A stretch of DNA of 64,000 bases, from positions 908,001-972,000 of the forward strand of contig NZ_CP015612.1 of NCBI RefSeq assembly GCF_002138415.1. The letters run 5' to 3'. Under the pieces are notes generated by a model. The model was not told the origin of the DNA, made no database searches, and worked only from the letters and a program-made list of their open reading frames with translations. Each line of letters begins with the position of its first letter. Position 1 is the first letter of the stretch. The stretch is from Stenotrophomonas maltophilia (GTDB lineage: Bacteria > Pseudomonadota > Gammaproteobacteria > Xanthomonadales > Xanthomonadaceae). Below, piece by piece: positions 17,468 to 26,293 of the stretch. The position numbers and the translations under genes are program-made.

Positions 17468-18994
17468 TCAGGCTACGAAGGGCCGGAACTGGATGCCCAG
17501 CCCGGCGATGCCGTCGGTCTCGCCGATCAGATCGGCGCGCAGCAGTGGCCGGGCATCAATGAAGGCCTGCGGCACGATCAACGACAGGCGGTTGTCGTCG
17601 GCGGTCAGTTCCAACGCCGGCAGTGGATCGTCCTCATGGGCACGATTGAGCAGCACCGCCAGGCGCAGCAGGGCGGCCAGCCGGCGAGCGGTCAGCAGCA
17701 GGCGCTCGGGCAGGGCGTCGAAGGCGGTCTTGGTCACGCTGCGGCGATGGCTGCGCACCAGCGCGGCCAGCATCTGCTGTTCCTGCCGCGAGAAGCCGGC
17801 GATATCCGAGTGTTCCAGCACGTAACTACCATGCACGTGGTAGCCGCTGTGCGCGATCATCAGGCCCAGCTCGTGCAGGCGCGCGGCCCAGCCGAGCATG
17901 CGCGCGTCGTCGGCATCGAGCCGCCAGCGTTCCTGCACCTGTTCCAGCAGTGACAGCGCGGTGTCCTGCACACGGTCGGCCTGCACGGTATCGATGCCGT
18001 AGCGCTGGCTGAGCGCGGACACCGATTCATCGCGCAGATCGTTCTCGCCAGCGCGGCCGACGATGTCGTAGAGGATGCCTTCGCGCATCGCGGCCTTGCT
18101 GACCAGCAGCTTCTGCAGGCCCAGCGCCTGGAAGGCGGCCTCCAGCACCAGGATGCCGCCGGCAATGATCGGGCGGCGGTCGCTGGACAGTCCCGGCAAC
18201 TGGATGTCGTCGATCTTCTTGGCCTTCAGCAGTTCGTCGCGCAGTTGCGGCAGGGCCTCGGCGGTGATCGCGCCCTTGCTCAGCTTCATCGTCGCGCAGA
18301 TCTCGCTGATCGCCTTGTGCGTGCCCGAAGAACCCAGCGCTTCCTGCCAGCCCAGCGCGCGGTACTTGCTGGCGAAGGGCTGGAACTCGCGACCGATCTC
18401 GGCCAGCGCGTCCTTCCAGCGCTTCTTGCTCAGCTTGCCGCCGGGGAAGAAACGCCGGGTGCTGGCAATGCAGCCGGCCTGCAGGCTTTCGCGCTCCAGG
18501 GTCTGCATGCCCATGCCGATGATGAATTCGGTGGAGCCACCGCCGATGTCGATCACCAGCCGGCGCTGGCCGGGCTTGGGCGGTTGCGCGTGGGCCACGC
18601 CCAGGTAGATCAGGCGCGCTTCTTCGCGGCCGCTGACCACTTCGATGGCATGCCCCAGTGCGGTTTCGGCCGGAACCAGGAACGACTGCGGCGAGCGCAG
18701 CTGGCGCACGGTGTTGGTGGCCAGCGCACGTACCCGGTGCGGCGGCACGTTGCGGATGCGCTGGCCGAAGCGGGCCAGGCATTCCAGCGCGCGCTGCCGG
18801 GCAGCGGAGGAGAGTCCCCCTTTGCCATCCAGGCCGTCGGCCATGCGCACCGTCTCGCGCAGGCGGTCGATTACCCGCAGCTGGCCGAGCGTGTAGCGCG
18901 CGATGACCATGTGGAAACTATTGGAGCCAAGGTCGATGGCGGCCAGCAGGTCGCCATCCTGCAATGCGGGCGGAGTCGTGGTGGTGTGCGGCAT
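17468..18994 (-). CDS. ppx: Exopolyphosphatase (Ppx/GppA family)
   Basis: Ppx (508 residues) releases orthophosphate from the ends of inorganic polyphosphate chains; related GppA proteins hydrolyse pppGpp. The ASKHA-fold phosphate loops are visible: LLAAIDLGSNSFHMVIARY at about 17-35, then LATNTVRQLRS and VIDIGGGSTEFIIGMG. A C-terminal HD-like helical domain follows (MLGWAARLHELGLMIAH). Length matches Ppx (~500). It is downstream of ppk1 on the same strand but separated by 420 bases holding repeats, so the classic ppk-ppx operon is interrupted here. The start ATG 18994 gives a short flexible N-terminus before the first phosphate loop. Confidence 0.93.
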   Translation of the reverse strand: MPHTTTTPPALQDGDLLAAIDLGSNSFHMVIARYTLGQLRVIDRLRETVRMADGLDGKGGLSSAARQRALECLARFGQRIRNVPPHRVRALATNTVRQLRSPQSFLVPAETALGHAIEVVSGREEARLIYLGVAHAQPPKPGQRRLVIDIGGGSTEFIIGMGMQTLERESLQAGCIASTRRFFPGGKLSKKRWKDALAEIGREFQPFASKYRALGWQEALGSSGTHKAISEICATMKLSKGAITAEALPQLRDELLKAKKIDDIQLPGLSSDRRPIIAGGILVLEAAFQALGLQKLLVSKAAMREGILYDIVGRAGENDLRDESVSALSQRYGIDTVQADRVQDTALSLLEQVQERWRLDADDARMLGWAARLHELGLMIAHSGYHVHGSYVLEHSDIAGFSRQEQQMLAALVRSHRRSVTKTAFDALPERLLLTARRLAALLRLAVLLNRAHEDDPLPALELTADDNRLSLIVPQAFIDARPLLRADLIGETDGIAGLGIQFRPFVA

Positions 18995-19095
18995 GGACGA
19001 ATGTTAGCCGAAGGGGCGGTGTGCTCGTCACCGCGCGGCCTTCACATTTTGGAAGAGGGGAGTGCGGCAGGGCTGCGCCCTGCACCCGCCGAATC

Positions 19096-19143
<48 letters not shown>

Positions 19144-19159
19144 GGGCTATCCGTGGGAT

Positions 19160-19339
19160 GGCGGGGTGGGTCCGGTTGAGGGGGACGCTGCAAGTACGTC
19201 CATGTAAGCTCGGTCGCGCCTGCTCGTGTGCGCTGTCCTGCGCACACGGCAAGACCGGGGCTGGGCATCCTGCCCAACCCGCCCGAGGCATGCCTCGGGC
19301 CCATGCCGCTCACGCCCCCTCAACCGGACCCACCCCGCC
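19160..19339. repeat. Cloverleaf-like intergenic element with 25-bp inverted ends
   Basis: The ends are perfect 25-base inverted repeats (19160-19184, starting GGCGGGGTGGGTCCGG; and 19315-19339). Inside are three further hairpins: GTGTGCG/CGCACAC (19226-19247), TGGGCA/TGCCCA (19262-19276) and the 20-base palindrome GCCCGAGGC-AT-GCCTCGGGC (19281-19300). The whole could fold as a closed multi-branch structure. No reading frame fits it. Confidence 0.8.
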
Positions 19340-19383
19340 TTCGACAGTTCTCTGCGACCTGATGGTGGGTGCCTACCGCTCCT

Positions 19384-19411
19384 GGTAGGTGTCGACCTTG
19401 GTCGACACACC
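19384..19411 (+). repeat. SMAG-type palindrome
   Basis: GGTAG followed by GTGTCGACC, a TT spacer and GGTCGACAC: an inverted repeat with a GTAG head directly downstream of the ppk1 stop. Confidence 0.65.
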
Positions 19412-19414
19412 GGG

Positions 19415-21502
19415 TTACAGCCCCTGCATCAACGCCATCTGTGCCGAATGCGGGGCTTCGTCGTGCGCCGGGGCACGCTTGTGGTAGATGCCGTCGGCGT
19501 CCAGCTCCCAGGCGTTGAGGTTGTCGTCCAGGTAGTTCTGCAGGACCTCGCGGTAGACCCGCTTGGCCAGCTCCGGGTCGAGGATCGGGAAGCAGGTTTC
19601 GACCCGGCGCAGCAGGTTGCGTTCCAGCCAGTCGGCGCTGGCGCAGTACATTTCCGGTGCGCCGTCGTTGCCGAACCAGTAGACGCGGCTGTGTTCCAGG
19701 AAGCGGCCGACGATCGAGCGCACGCGGATGTTGTCCGACACGCCCGGCACGCCCGGGCGCAGGGTGCAGGCGCCACGGATGATCAGGTCGATCTGCACGC
19801 CGGCCTGCGAGGCGGCATACAGCGCGCGCACCACCTGCGGTTCGTTCAACGCGTTCATCTTGGCGATGATCCGCGCCGGACGGCCAGCGGCGGCGATGCG
19901 CGTCTCGCGCTCGATGCGGCCGAGGATGCCGGTGTGCAGGGTGAAGGGCGACTGCAGCAGGCGCTTGAGCTTCATCTTCGAGGCCAGCCCGGACAGCTGC
20001 TGGAACAGCAGGTGCACGTCGTTGCCGATGTCCGCATCGGCGGTGATCAAGCTGATGTCGGTGTACGCGCGGGCGGTGCCGCTGTGATAGTTGCCGGTGC
20101 CCAGGTGCACGTAGCGGCGCAGCTTGCGGCCCTCGCGGCGCACGATCAGCAGCATCTTGGCGTGGGTCTTGTAGCCGACCACGCCGTACACCACCTGCAC
20201 GCCGGCCTCCTGCAGGCGATCAGCCAGGCCGAGGTTGGCTTCTTCGTCGAAGCGCGCGCGCAGTTCGACCACCACGGTCACGTCCTTGCCGTTGCGCGCG
20301 GCCTGGATCAGTGCGTCGACGATCAGCGAATCCTTGCCGGTGCGATACAGGGTCTGCTTGATCGCCAGCACGTTGGGGTCGATCGCCGCCTGCCGGATCA
20401 GGTCCAGTACCGCGGTGAAGGCATCGAACGGGTGATGCAGCAGCAGGTCGTGGCGCGCCACTGTCTCGAAGATGCCGTCACTGTCGCGCAGCGTGCGCGG
20501 GGTCATCGGCGGGTACTTCAGGTCCGGCTGCGCGATCAGGTCGTACAGCTGGATGATGCGGTTGAGGTTGACCGGGCCATCGATGCGATACACCGCGTTC
20601 TCGGTCAGGCCGAAATTCTGCAGCAGGGTGCGCACGATCTCGCGCGGCATGTCGTGGGCGATCTCCAGCCGCACCGCCGGCCGGTAGCCGCGGTCGACCA
20701 GCTCGTCACGCAGTGCCAGCGCCAGGTTCTCCACTTCCTCCTCGTCCACCACCAGCTCGGAGTTGCGGGTGACGCGGAACTGGTAGGCGCCCTGGACTTC
20801 CATGCCCGGGAACAGTTCATCGACGAACGTGGACAACACCGAGGACAGGAACACGAAGTTCTGCGGACCGCCGAGCTTCTCCGGCAGCTGGATGATGCGC
20901 GGCAGCGAGCGCGGCGCACGCACGATGGCCAGGTGGCCGGCGCGGCCGAACGCGTCGGTGCCCTTCAGCACCACCACGATGTTCAGCGACTTGTTGAGGA
21001 TCTTCGGGAACGGATGCACCGGGTCCAGGCCCAGCGGCGACAGCACCGGCATGATCTCGTTGCGGAAGTAGGCGCGCAGCCAGCGCTTCTGGCGGTCGGT
21101 CCAGGAATGGCGGCCGAGCACGCCGATGCCGGCCTCCATCAGCGCCGGGCGCAGCGTCTCGTTCCAGCAGCGGTACTGCTGGTCCACCAGTTCCGCGGCG
21201 CGGTCATGGATGGCGTTGAGGATGGCCTGCGGGCTCATCCCGTCCGGCGCCGGCGGCAGGCCGAATTCCTGCGCGTGGCGTACGGCGGCGGCGCGGATCT
21301 CGAAGAACTCGTCGAGGTTGGTGCAGGAGATGCACATGAAGCGCAGGCGCTCCAGCAGCGGCACCTGCGGGTCCATCGCCTGCGCCAGCACGCGGAAGTT
21401 GAAATCCAGCTGCGACAGCTCGCGGTTGATGTACAGCGCCGGGTCGCGCAACGGATCGTTGTCCGGGCTCACGGGGAGGGGGAGGGATCCGAGGCTGCTC
21501 AT
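19415..21502 (-). CDS. ppk1: Polyphosphate kinase 1
   Basis: PPK1 (695 residues) polymerises the gamma phosphate of ATP into inorganic polyphosphate at the membrane. The N-terminal domain has YINRELSQLDFNFRVLAQA and FMCISCTNLDEFFEIRAA; the catalytic phospholipase-D-like half holds the autophosphorylated His in VVGYKTHAKMLLIVRR and the HLGTGNYHSGTARAYTD segment. Length is standard (~690-710). Its start is four bases after the phoR stop, so it is almost certainly in the phoB/phoR transcription unit, coupling phosphate-starvation sensing to polyphosphate storage. ppx follows after a 420-base spacer. Confidence 0.96.
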   Translation of the reverse strand: MSSLGSLPLPVSPDNDPLRDPALYINRELSQLDFNFRVLAQAMDPQVPLLERLRFMCISCTNLDEFFEIRAAAVRHAQEFGLPPAPDGMSPQAILNAIHDRAAELVDQQYRCWNETLRPALMEAGIGVLGRHSWTDRQKRWLRAYFRNEIMPVLSPLGLDPVHPFPKILNKSLNIVVVLKGTDAFGRAGHLAIVRAPRSLPRIIQLPEKLGGPQNFVFLSSVLSTFVDELFPGMEVQGAYQFRVTRNSELVVDEEEVENLALALRDELVDRGYRPAVRLEIAHDMPREIVRTLLQNFGLTENAVYRIDGPVNLNRIIQLYDLIAQPDLKYPPMTPRTLRDSDGIFETVARHDLLLHHPFDAFTAVLDLIRQAAIDPNVLAIKQTLYRTGKDSLIVDALIQAARNGKDVTVVVELRARFDEEANLGLADRLQEAGVQVVYGVVGYKTHAKMLLIVRREGRKLRRYVHLGTGNYHSGTARAYTDISLITADADIGNDVHLLFQQLSGLASKMKLKRLLQSPFTLHTGILGRIERETRIAAAGRPARIIAKMNALNEPQVVRALYAASQAGVQIDLIIRGACTLRPGVPGVSDNIRVRSIVGRFLEHSRVYWFGNDGAPEMYCASADWLERNLLRRVETCFPILDPELAKRVYREVLQNYLDDNLNAWELDADGIYHKRAPAHDEAPHSAQMALMQGL

Positions 21503-21506
21503 GGCG

Positions 21507-22838
21507 TCATTCTTCGATGGAGGTCAGGGGGGCGGACTCGCGCGGGCGCACGTGGTCGGCATCGAAATGGCAGGAGAACACCGAGCCCTTGCCGACCTCG
21601 CTTTCAATCTCCAGCCGTGCGTGGTGCAGGCCGAGGATGTGTTTGACGATGGACAGGCCCAGGCCGGTACCGCCGCTTTCGCGGGAGCGGCTGCTGGAGA
21701 CACGGTAGAAACGTTCGGTCAGGCGCGGCAGGTGGGAGGCCGGGATGCCATAGCCGGAATCGCGCACCGCCAGCACGGCACCGTCGCCTTCGCGGCGGAA
21801 CTCCACGGCGATGCGGCCACCGGCCGGCGTATAGCGCACCGCATTGGTGACCAGGTTGGAGAAGGCGCTGTGCAGTTCCTTGGTCGAGCCCTGCAGGTCA
21901 ACGCCGGCCAGGTCGTCGATGCTGATCTGGTGGCGGCCCTGGCTGTGCGCTTCGGCTTCGCGGCGCAGGGTCGCCAGCATCGGTTGCATGGCCACGGTCT
22001 CATCCTCGCTGTGTTCCTGCGATTCGAGGCGCGACAGTGTCAGCAGGTCTTCCACCAGCTGGGCCATGCGCTGGCTCTGCTTGCGCATCTCCTCCAGCAT
22101 CGGACCGGTGCCCGGGAAATCTTCCGGGTCCATCATGTCCAGATAGCCGTGGACCACGGTGAGCGGCGTGCGCAGTTCGTGTGAAACGTTGGCCACGAAA
22201 TCGCGGCGCACCTGTTCCAGGCGCAGCAGCTTGCTGACGTCGCGGGCGATCAGCAGCCAGTAATCCGACGAATAGGGAATCAGGCGCAGGTTCAGGCGGA
22301 TCGCCGGATCGACCGGCGAAGGCACGTCGAGGATCGGTTCGGCGTTGCGGCCGCCGGCCAGCCAGTGCGCCAGCGGCATCGGCTGCAGGCGTTCAACCAA
22401 GGCTTCGCCGAGATCGCCGGGATGGTGCAGGCCGAGCAGGGCGGTAGCGGCCTCATTGAACCACTGCACGCGCTGGCTGTTGCGGTCCAGTACCACCACG
22501 GCATCGGGTAGTGCGGCGGCGGCAGCGCGGTAGCTGCGCAGCATGTCCAGCAGGCGCCGCTTGCGCACGCGCATTTCCACCTGGTTGCGGTACAGCAGGC
22601 GGTCCAGCTCGTTCCAGACGCCGGTGCCTTCCTCGGCGGTGTCCCAGCGCTGGCGTGCGGTCAGCCGGCGCAGCACGCTGCGCAGGCGCCAGTAATGCCA
22701 GGCCAGCGTGGCCAGTGCGCCAAGCGCGATGCACAACCACAGATGGCCCGTGAACCACCCCACCAGTCCGGCGAACAGCAGTACCGCGGCAACGGTGGCC
22801 AGGGTCTTCAACCAGGCAGAGCGGATGTGGCGGGGCAT
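21507..22838 (-). CDS. phoR: Phosphate regulon sensor histidine kinase
   Basis: PhoR (443 residues) is the inner-membrane sensor kinase/phosphatase that controls PhoB according to Pst-dependent phosphate supply. Two N-terminal membrane segments lie within about residues 10-50 (VAAVLLFAGLVGWFTG, LWLCIALGALATLAW), then a PAS domain (LPDAVVVLDRNSQRVQWFN), the H-box FVANVSHELRTPLTVVHGYLD, and the ATPase N, G1 and G2 boxes (NLVTNAVRYTP, VRDSGYGIP, GTGLGLSIVKHI). It follows phoB after 106 bases and touches ppk1. A short palindrome (22863-22880) and a minus-strand TATAAC (22885-22890) in that gap could give it an extra promoter. Confidence 0.95.
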   Translation of the reverse strand: MPRHIRSAWLKTLATVAAVLLFAGLVGWFTGHLWLCIALGALATLAWHYWRLRSVLRRLTARQRWDTAEEGTGVWNELDRLLYRNQVEMRVRKRRLLDMLRSYRAAAAALPDAVVVLDRNSQRVQWFNEAATALLGLHHPGDLGEALVERLQPMPLAHWLAGGRNAEPILDVPSPVDPAIRLNLRLIPYSSDYWLLIARDVSKLLRLEQVRRDFVANVSHELRTPLTVVHGYLDMMDPEDFPGTGPMLEEMRKQSQRMAQLVEDLLTLSRLESQEHSEDETVAMQPMLATLRREAEAHSQGRHQISIDDLAGVDLQGSTKELHSAFSNLVTNAVRYTPAGGRIAVEFRREGDGAVLAVRDSGYGIPASHLPRLTERFYRVSSSRSRESGGTGLGLSIVKHILGLHHARLEIESEVGKGSVFSCHFDADHVRPRESAPLTSIEE

Positions 22839-22862
22839 TGCGATCTCGTCGTTGAGGTGCGG

Positions 22863-22890
22863 CGGTTCACTGGGGTGAACCGAGGGTTAT
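22863..22890 (-). promoter_or_regulatory. Palindrome and -10-like box in the phoB-phoR gap
   Basis: The perfect inverted repeat GGTTCAC-TGGG-GTGAACC (22863-22880) lies just downstream, on the minus strand, of a TATAAC hexamer (22885-22890). Arrangement is that of an operator overlapping the start of an internal phoR promoter. No good -35 box is visible. Confidence 0.35.
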
Positions 22891-22944
22891 AGCAGAGTTG
22901 CCGGCGCCGGCACCCGCGGGTGCGCGGCGCCGGCACGACGAGAC

Positions 22945-23634
22945 TCAGGTGGCAGTGGAGAAGCGGTAGCCGGCGCCGCGCACGGTCTGCACCATGTTTT
23001 CGGCGTTGAACGGTTCCAGCGTCTTGCGCAGGCGGCGGATGTGCACGTCGATGGTGCGTTCCTCCACGTACACACTGCCGCCCCACACATGGTCCAGCAG
23101 CTGCGCGCGGGTATAGACGCGCTCCGGGTGGGTCATGAAGAAGTGCAGCAGGCGATATTCGGTCGGGCCGATCGGTACCGGCTGGTCGTTGGCGAACACG
23201 CGGTGGGCGGCACCGTCGATGCGGATCGGGCCGACTGCCACGCTGCCGTCCTCGTCGTCCTCGCGGGCACGGCGCATGACCGCACGGATGCGGGCCAGCA
23301 GTTCGCGCGCCGAGAACGGCTTGACCACGTAGTCGTCGACGCCGGCTTCAAGGCCGCCGACGCGGTCATTCTCTTCGCCGCGGGCGGTGAGCATGATGAT
23401 CGGCACTTCGCGGGTCAGGGTTTCCTTGCGCCAGCGGCGGGCCAGGTCCAGGCCGCTGGTGCCGGGCAGCATCCAGTCCAGCAGGATCAGGTCGGGGACG
23501 CGATCGGCGATGGCGGTCTGGGCCTCACGGGCGTCGCCGGCGTGGACCGGTTCGTAATCGCCCTTGCGAAGGGCGAAGGCGACCATTTCACGGATCGCGG
23601 GCTCGTCATCGACGATCAGGATGCGTTTCTGCAC
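22945..23634 (-). CDS. phoB: Phosphate regulon response regulator
   Basis: PhoB (229 residues) is an OmpR-family response regulator. The receiver domain (about 1-120) shows the acidic pair in ILIVDDEPAIREM, the phosphorylated Asp in LILLDWMLPGTSGLDL and the switch Lys in DDYVVKPFSARELLARI. The winged-helix DNA-binding domain follows (RLLHFFMTHPERVYTRAQLLDHVWG, EERTIDVHIRRLRKTL). Phosphorylated PhoB activates pho genes under phosphate limitation. A Pho-box-like direct repeat lies 48 bases before the ATG, consistent with autoregulation of phoB-phoR-ppk1. Confidence 0.97.
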   Translation of the reverse strand: MQKRILIVDDEPAIREMVAFALRKGDYEPVHAGDAREAQTAIADRVPDLILLDWMLPGTSGLDLARRWRKETLTREVPIIMLTARGEENDRVGGLEAGVDDYVVKPFSARELLARIRAVMRRAREDDEDGSVAVGPIRIDGAAHRVFANDQPVPIGPTEYRLLHFFMTHPERVYTRAQLLDHVWGGSVYVEERTIDVHIRRLRKTLEPFNAENMVQTVRGAGYRFSTAT

Positions 23635-23681
23635 GAGGACACCGTAGGGCTCGGTTACTGGAGTGGTGCCAGTAGACTACG

Positions 23682-23702
23682 GTTTGATGACATGTTTGTG
23701 AC
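23682..23702 (-). promoter_or_regulatory. Pho-box-like direct repeat upstream of phoB
   Basis: On the minus strand the sequence GTCACAAACAT-GTCATCAAAC contains GTCA twice with an 11-base period, each followed by an A-rich segment, as in the PhoB-binding Pho box. It ends 48 bases before the phoB start codon. The match is by eye to the consensus; no score was computed. Confidence 0.6.
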
Positions 23703-23750
23703 TACCAGGCCGGAACCGGCCTGGATTGCCATCGACCGGTCATGCAGCGC

Positions 23751-25451
23751 TCAGCGGCGGTCCAGATCCGGGTCCTGCACGCCCTGGCGGCGCAGCTCCA
23801 GCACGGTGGGAGTGATCGCTTCGATGCGCGCGTCCACCCGGGCCCGGCCGACATAGTCCAGTGCCGGGTTGCGCTTGAGCGCCTGCAGCTGCATCAGCGA
23901 CTGTTCCGGGCGGCCGCTGAGGAAGGCCGCCTCGGCATAGGCCTCGCTGGCACGCACGCTGTCGCCGGCCAACTCGCTGGCGCGGGCGTACCGCTGCTGG
24001 AAGACCGGATCGTTACCGCTTTGCGACAGCAGGGGCCGCAGCATGGCCTGCGCGCGCTGGCCCGCCTCGCGGCTGCCCTGTTCGTTCAGGATCTCGGCAT
24101 AGGTCAGTGCCACCGGACGGCTGTTGGGGTGCTCGCGCAGCAACTGCTCGAAGCGGTTGTTGGCCTGGGTGGCCTGGCCGGCGCGTGATTCGGCCTCGCC
24201 CAGGCCCAGCGCCAGCCACAGGTTGTCCGGCCGGGTCTGCAGCAGGCCCGCCAGGGTCTGCCGGGCCTGGGTGGCGCCGGCACGACCGCCGCGCATCACG
24301 GCCAACGCCTGGCCATAGCGCTGGGCGTCGTTCAGGCCATCCTTCTGCCGCTTGGCCAGATCGGCATACTCGCGTTCCAGTTCGGGGGTGGAGTCCGCGC
24401 TGAGCACGCGCAGGCGCTCGCGCGCCCAGTCGAAGTCGCCGCTGGCGCCGCGGGTGAGCTGGCCCATTGGAATGCGCAGCACGCTGCTGGGCAGCAGCGG
24501 GTTGTTTCCGCGCAGCATCGGCTCGGCCAGACTCGGGTCGGCCGGATCGACCCGCTCCCTGCGCTCGCCGCTGGGGGTGGTGGTGGTCAGCAGCACCGTG
24601 TCCTTCTTCATCTGCTCGGCGCGGGCCTTGGCCTCGCTGATGCGGGTGATGTTGACCGGATGGGTGCGCAGGAACTCGGGCACGCTGTAGCCGCCGTCGT
24701 TGCCGCGCATCGCCGATGCCATCCGCTCGAAGAAGCCGGCCATGGCATCCACGTCGTAGCCGCTGCGGGCCAGGGTGCGGATGCCGAGGCGGTCGGCCTC
24801 GGACTCGTTGGAGCGGGTGTAGTTGATCTGGCGCTGCTGCATCAGGCCCATGCCCGAGCTGATCGCAGCCATGGTCGCGTTGCCCGAGGAGGTGCTGTTG
24901 CTGGCCTGGGCGGCCACCACCGCCGCCAGCATGCCGAGCAGGATCGGGATCTGGTCGCGCTGGGCGCGCTCGACCCCGCGCAGCACATGCTGCTGGGTGA
25001 CGTGGGCGATTTCGTGCGACAGCACTGCGGCCACCTCGTCCTCGCGCTCGGCGGTCAGCACCAGGCCGGCATTGACCCCGATGTAGCCGCCCAGCGTGGC
25101 GAAAGCGTTGATCTGGCGGTCCTTCATCACGAAGAAGGTGTACGGCTGCCGCGGCTGGTCACTGTTGGAGCCGAGCCGGGTGCCCATGGTCTGCAGCCAG
25201 TCGTTGACCAGCGGATCGTCCAGCAGGTAGCCGTAGTTGCGCAGTTCGCGCAGCATCATCGCGCCGTATTCGGCCTGCCGCGCCGGGGTCAGCAGCTCGC
25301 CGGCCGACGAGCCGATGTCGGGCAGCTTCTCCTGGGCCTGGGCCAGCGGCATGGCCAGGGCCAGGGTGACGGCGGTAGTCAGCAGCAGGGCTCGCAAGCA
25401 GGAGGTCCTCGGGCGGGGCGCGCCAAGCGTGGCAGGGCAGGGGGCAACCAT
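23751..25451 (-). CDS. M48-family metalloprotease with TPR repeats (BepA-like)
   Basis: A 566-residue periplasmic zinc peptidase resembling BepA/YfgC, which surveys outer-membrane protein assembly and degrades stalled BAM/LptD substrates. A signal peptide (LRALLLTTAVTLALAMPLAQA) is followed by the M48 catalytic domain: LSHEIAHVTQQHVLRG contains HExxH, and NESEADRLGIRTLARSGYD gives the third ligand Glu. The C-terminal ~250 residues are TPR-like helical repeats (for example LALGLGEAESRAGQATQANNR). It is divergent from the glutaredoxin gene, with 88 bases between starts. The start codon assumed is ATG 25451; a later start would still leave the signal peptide intact. Confidence 0.88.
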   Translation of the reverse strand: MVAPCPATLGAPRPRTSCLRALLLTTAVTLALAMPLAQAQEKLPDIGSSAGELLTPARQAEYGAMMLRELRNYGYLLDDPLVNDWLQTMGTRLGSNSDQPRQPYTFFVMKDRQINAFATLGGYIGVNAGLVLTAEREDEVAAVLSHEIAHVTQQHVLRGVERAQRDQIPILLGMLAAVVAAQASNSTSSGNATMAAISSGMGLMQQRQINYTRSNESEADRLGIRTLARSGYDVDAMAGFFERMASAMRGNDGGYSVPEFLRTHPVNITRISEAKARAEQMKKDTVLLTTTTPSGERRERVDPADPSLAEPMLRGNNPLLPSSVLRIPMGQLTRGASGDFDWARERLRVLSADSTPELEREYADLAKRQKDGLNDAQRYGQALAVMRGGRAGATQARQTLAGLLQTRPDNLWLALGLGEAESRAGQATQANNRFEQLLREHPNSRPVALTYAEILNEQGSREAGQRAQAMLRPLLSQSGNDPVFQQRYARASELAGDSVRASEAYAEAAFLSGRPEQSLMQLQALKRNPALDYVGRARVDARIEAITPTVLELRRQGVQDPDLDRR

Positions 25452-25539
25452 TCGTTAATCCACAGTGTTGCGGCCGTGGCGTGGAAATTCCAGCGCACCG
25501 GTACCATATGTAGACCGTCGATCCATCGTGGAGTTTCCC

Positions 25540-25830
25540 GTGACAGCCCAGACCGCCGGCGGTGCCCCCGCCATCACCATCTATTCCACCGCCGTCTGCC
25601 CGTACTGCGTGGCCGCCAAGAACTTCCTGAAGAGCAAGGGCCAGCAGTGGACCGAGGTCCGCATCGACCTGGACCCGGCCGAGCGCGAGAAGATGATGGC
25701 GCTGACCCGCCGCACCAGCGTGCCGCAGATCTTCGTGGGTGATGTCCATGTCGGCGGGTACGACGACATGATGGCCCTGCACCGTGAAGGCAAGCTCGAG
25801 CCGCTGCTGGCCGGGCAGGGCCAGGCATGA
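25540..25830 (+). CDS. grxC: Glutaredoxin 3
   Basis: A 96-residue dithiol glutaredoxin that uses glutathione to reduce protein disulfides and mixed disulfides in the cytoplasm. The active site CPYC lies in ITIYSTAVCPYCVAAKNFL, the cis-proline in TSVPQIFVGD and the glutathione-binding GGYDD near the end. I chose GTG 25540 because GGAG stands six bases upstream; GTG 25528 would add four residues, and an upstream ATG at 25465 would add 25 non-family residues. The stop overlaps the next start in ATGA, so it is translationally coupled to the AhpD-like gene. Confidence 0.93.
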   Translation: MTAQTAGGAPAITIYSTAVCPYCVAAKNFLKSKGQQWTEVRIDLDPAEREKMMALTRRTSVPQIFVGDVHVGGYDDMMALHREGKLEPLLAGQGQA

Positions 25831-26219
25831 GCGCGGCCGACGACGGCAGCAAGGACCGCATCGCCGAGTTCACCGAGTTCCGCAAGCGCATGAACGAGCG
25901 CATCCTGGGTGAACCGAACCAGGTGGTGCGCCGCTTCTTCGCGCTGGATACGCAGACCTACCAGGCCGGCGCGCTGGACGTGAAGACCAAGGAGCTGCTG
26001 GGCCTGGTGGCCTCGATGGTGCTGCGCTGCGACGACTGCATCAGCTACCACGTGGCCCAGTGCAAGGACGCCGGGGTGACCCGCGAGGAGTTCTTCGAGA
26101 CCTTCTCGGTCGGCCTGGTGGTCGGCGGCTCCATCGTGATCCCGCACCTGCGCCGCGCGGTCGATTTCCTTGACCAGCTCGAAGGTGGCGCCGCCGCCCC
26201 GGCAGCGCACGAGCATTGA
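25827..26219 (+). CDS. AhpD-like (carboxymuconolactone decarboxylase family) protein
   Basis: A 130-residue alpha-helical protein of the CMD/AhpD family. Members with a CxxC pair act as thiol-dependent peroxidase or disulfide reductase partners. Here the pair is in MVLRCDDCISYHVAQCKDAG, with the downstream His of the AhpD proton-relay pattern (CxxCxxxH). It overlaps the glutaredoxin gene by four bases, so a shared thiol-redox role is likely though not shown by the sequence. The C-terminus is Ala/Pro-rich. It is followed by a SMAG dimer. Confidence 0.85.
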   Translation: MSAADDGSKDRIAEFTEFRKRMNERILGEPNQVVRRFFALDTQTYQAGALDVKTKELLGLVASMVLRCDDCISYHVAQCKDAGVTREEFFETFSVGLVVGGSIVIPHLRRAVDFLDQLEGGAAAPAAHEH

Positions 26220-26221
26220 GG

Positions 26222-26293
26222 GTAGTGCCGGCCGCTGGCCGGCATCCCCTGAACCCGACATGGCCGGGGTTGCCGGCCAGCGGCCGGCACTAC
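26222..26293. repeat. SMAG dimer (inverted pair)
   Basis: GTAGTGCCGGCCGCTGGCC (from 26222) and its reverse complement ending GGCCGGCACTAC (to 26293) form two stem-loops in opposite orientation, separated by 26 bases. The two units can also pair with each other to give one long hairpin. Confidence 0.85.
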
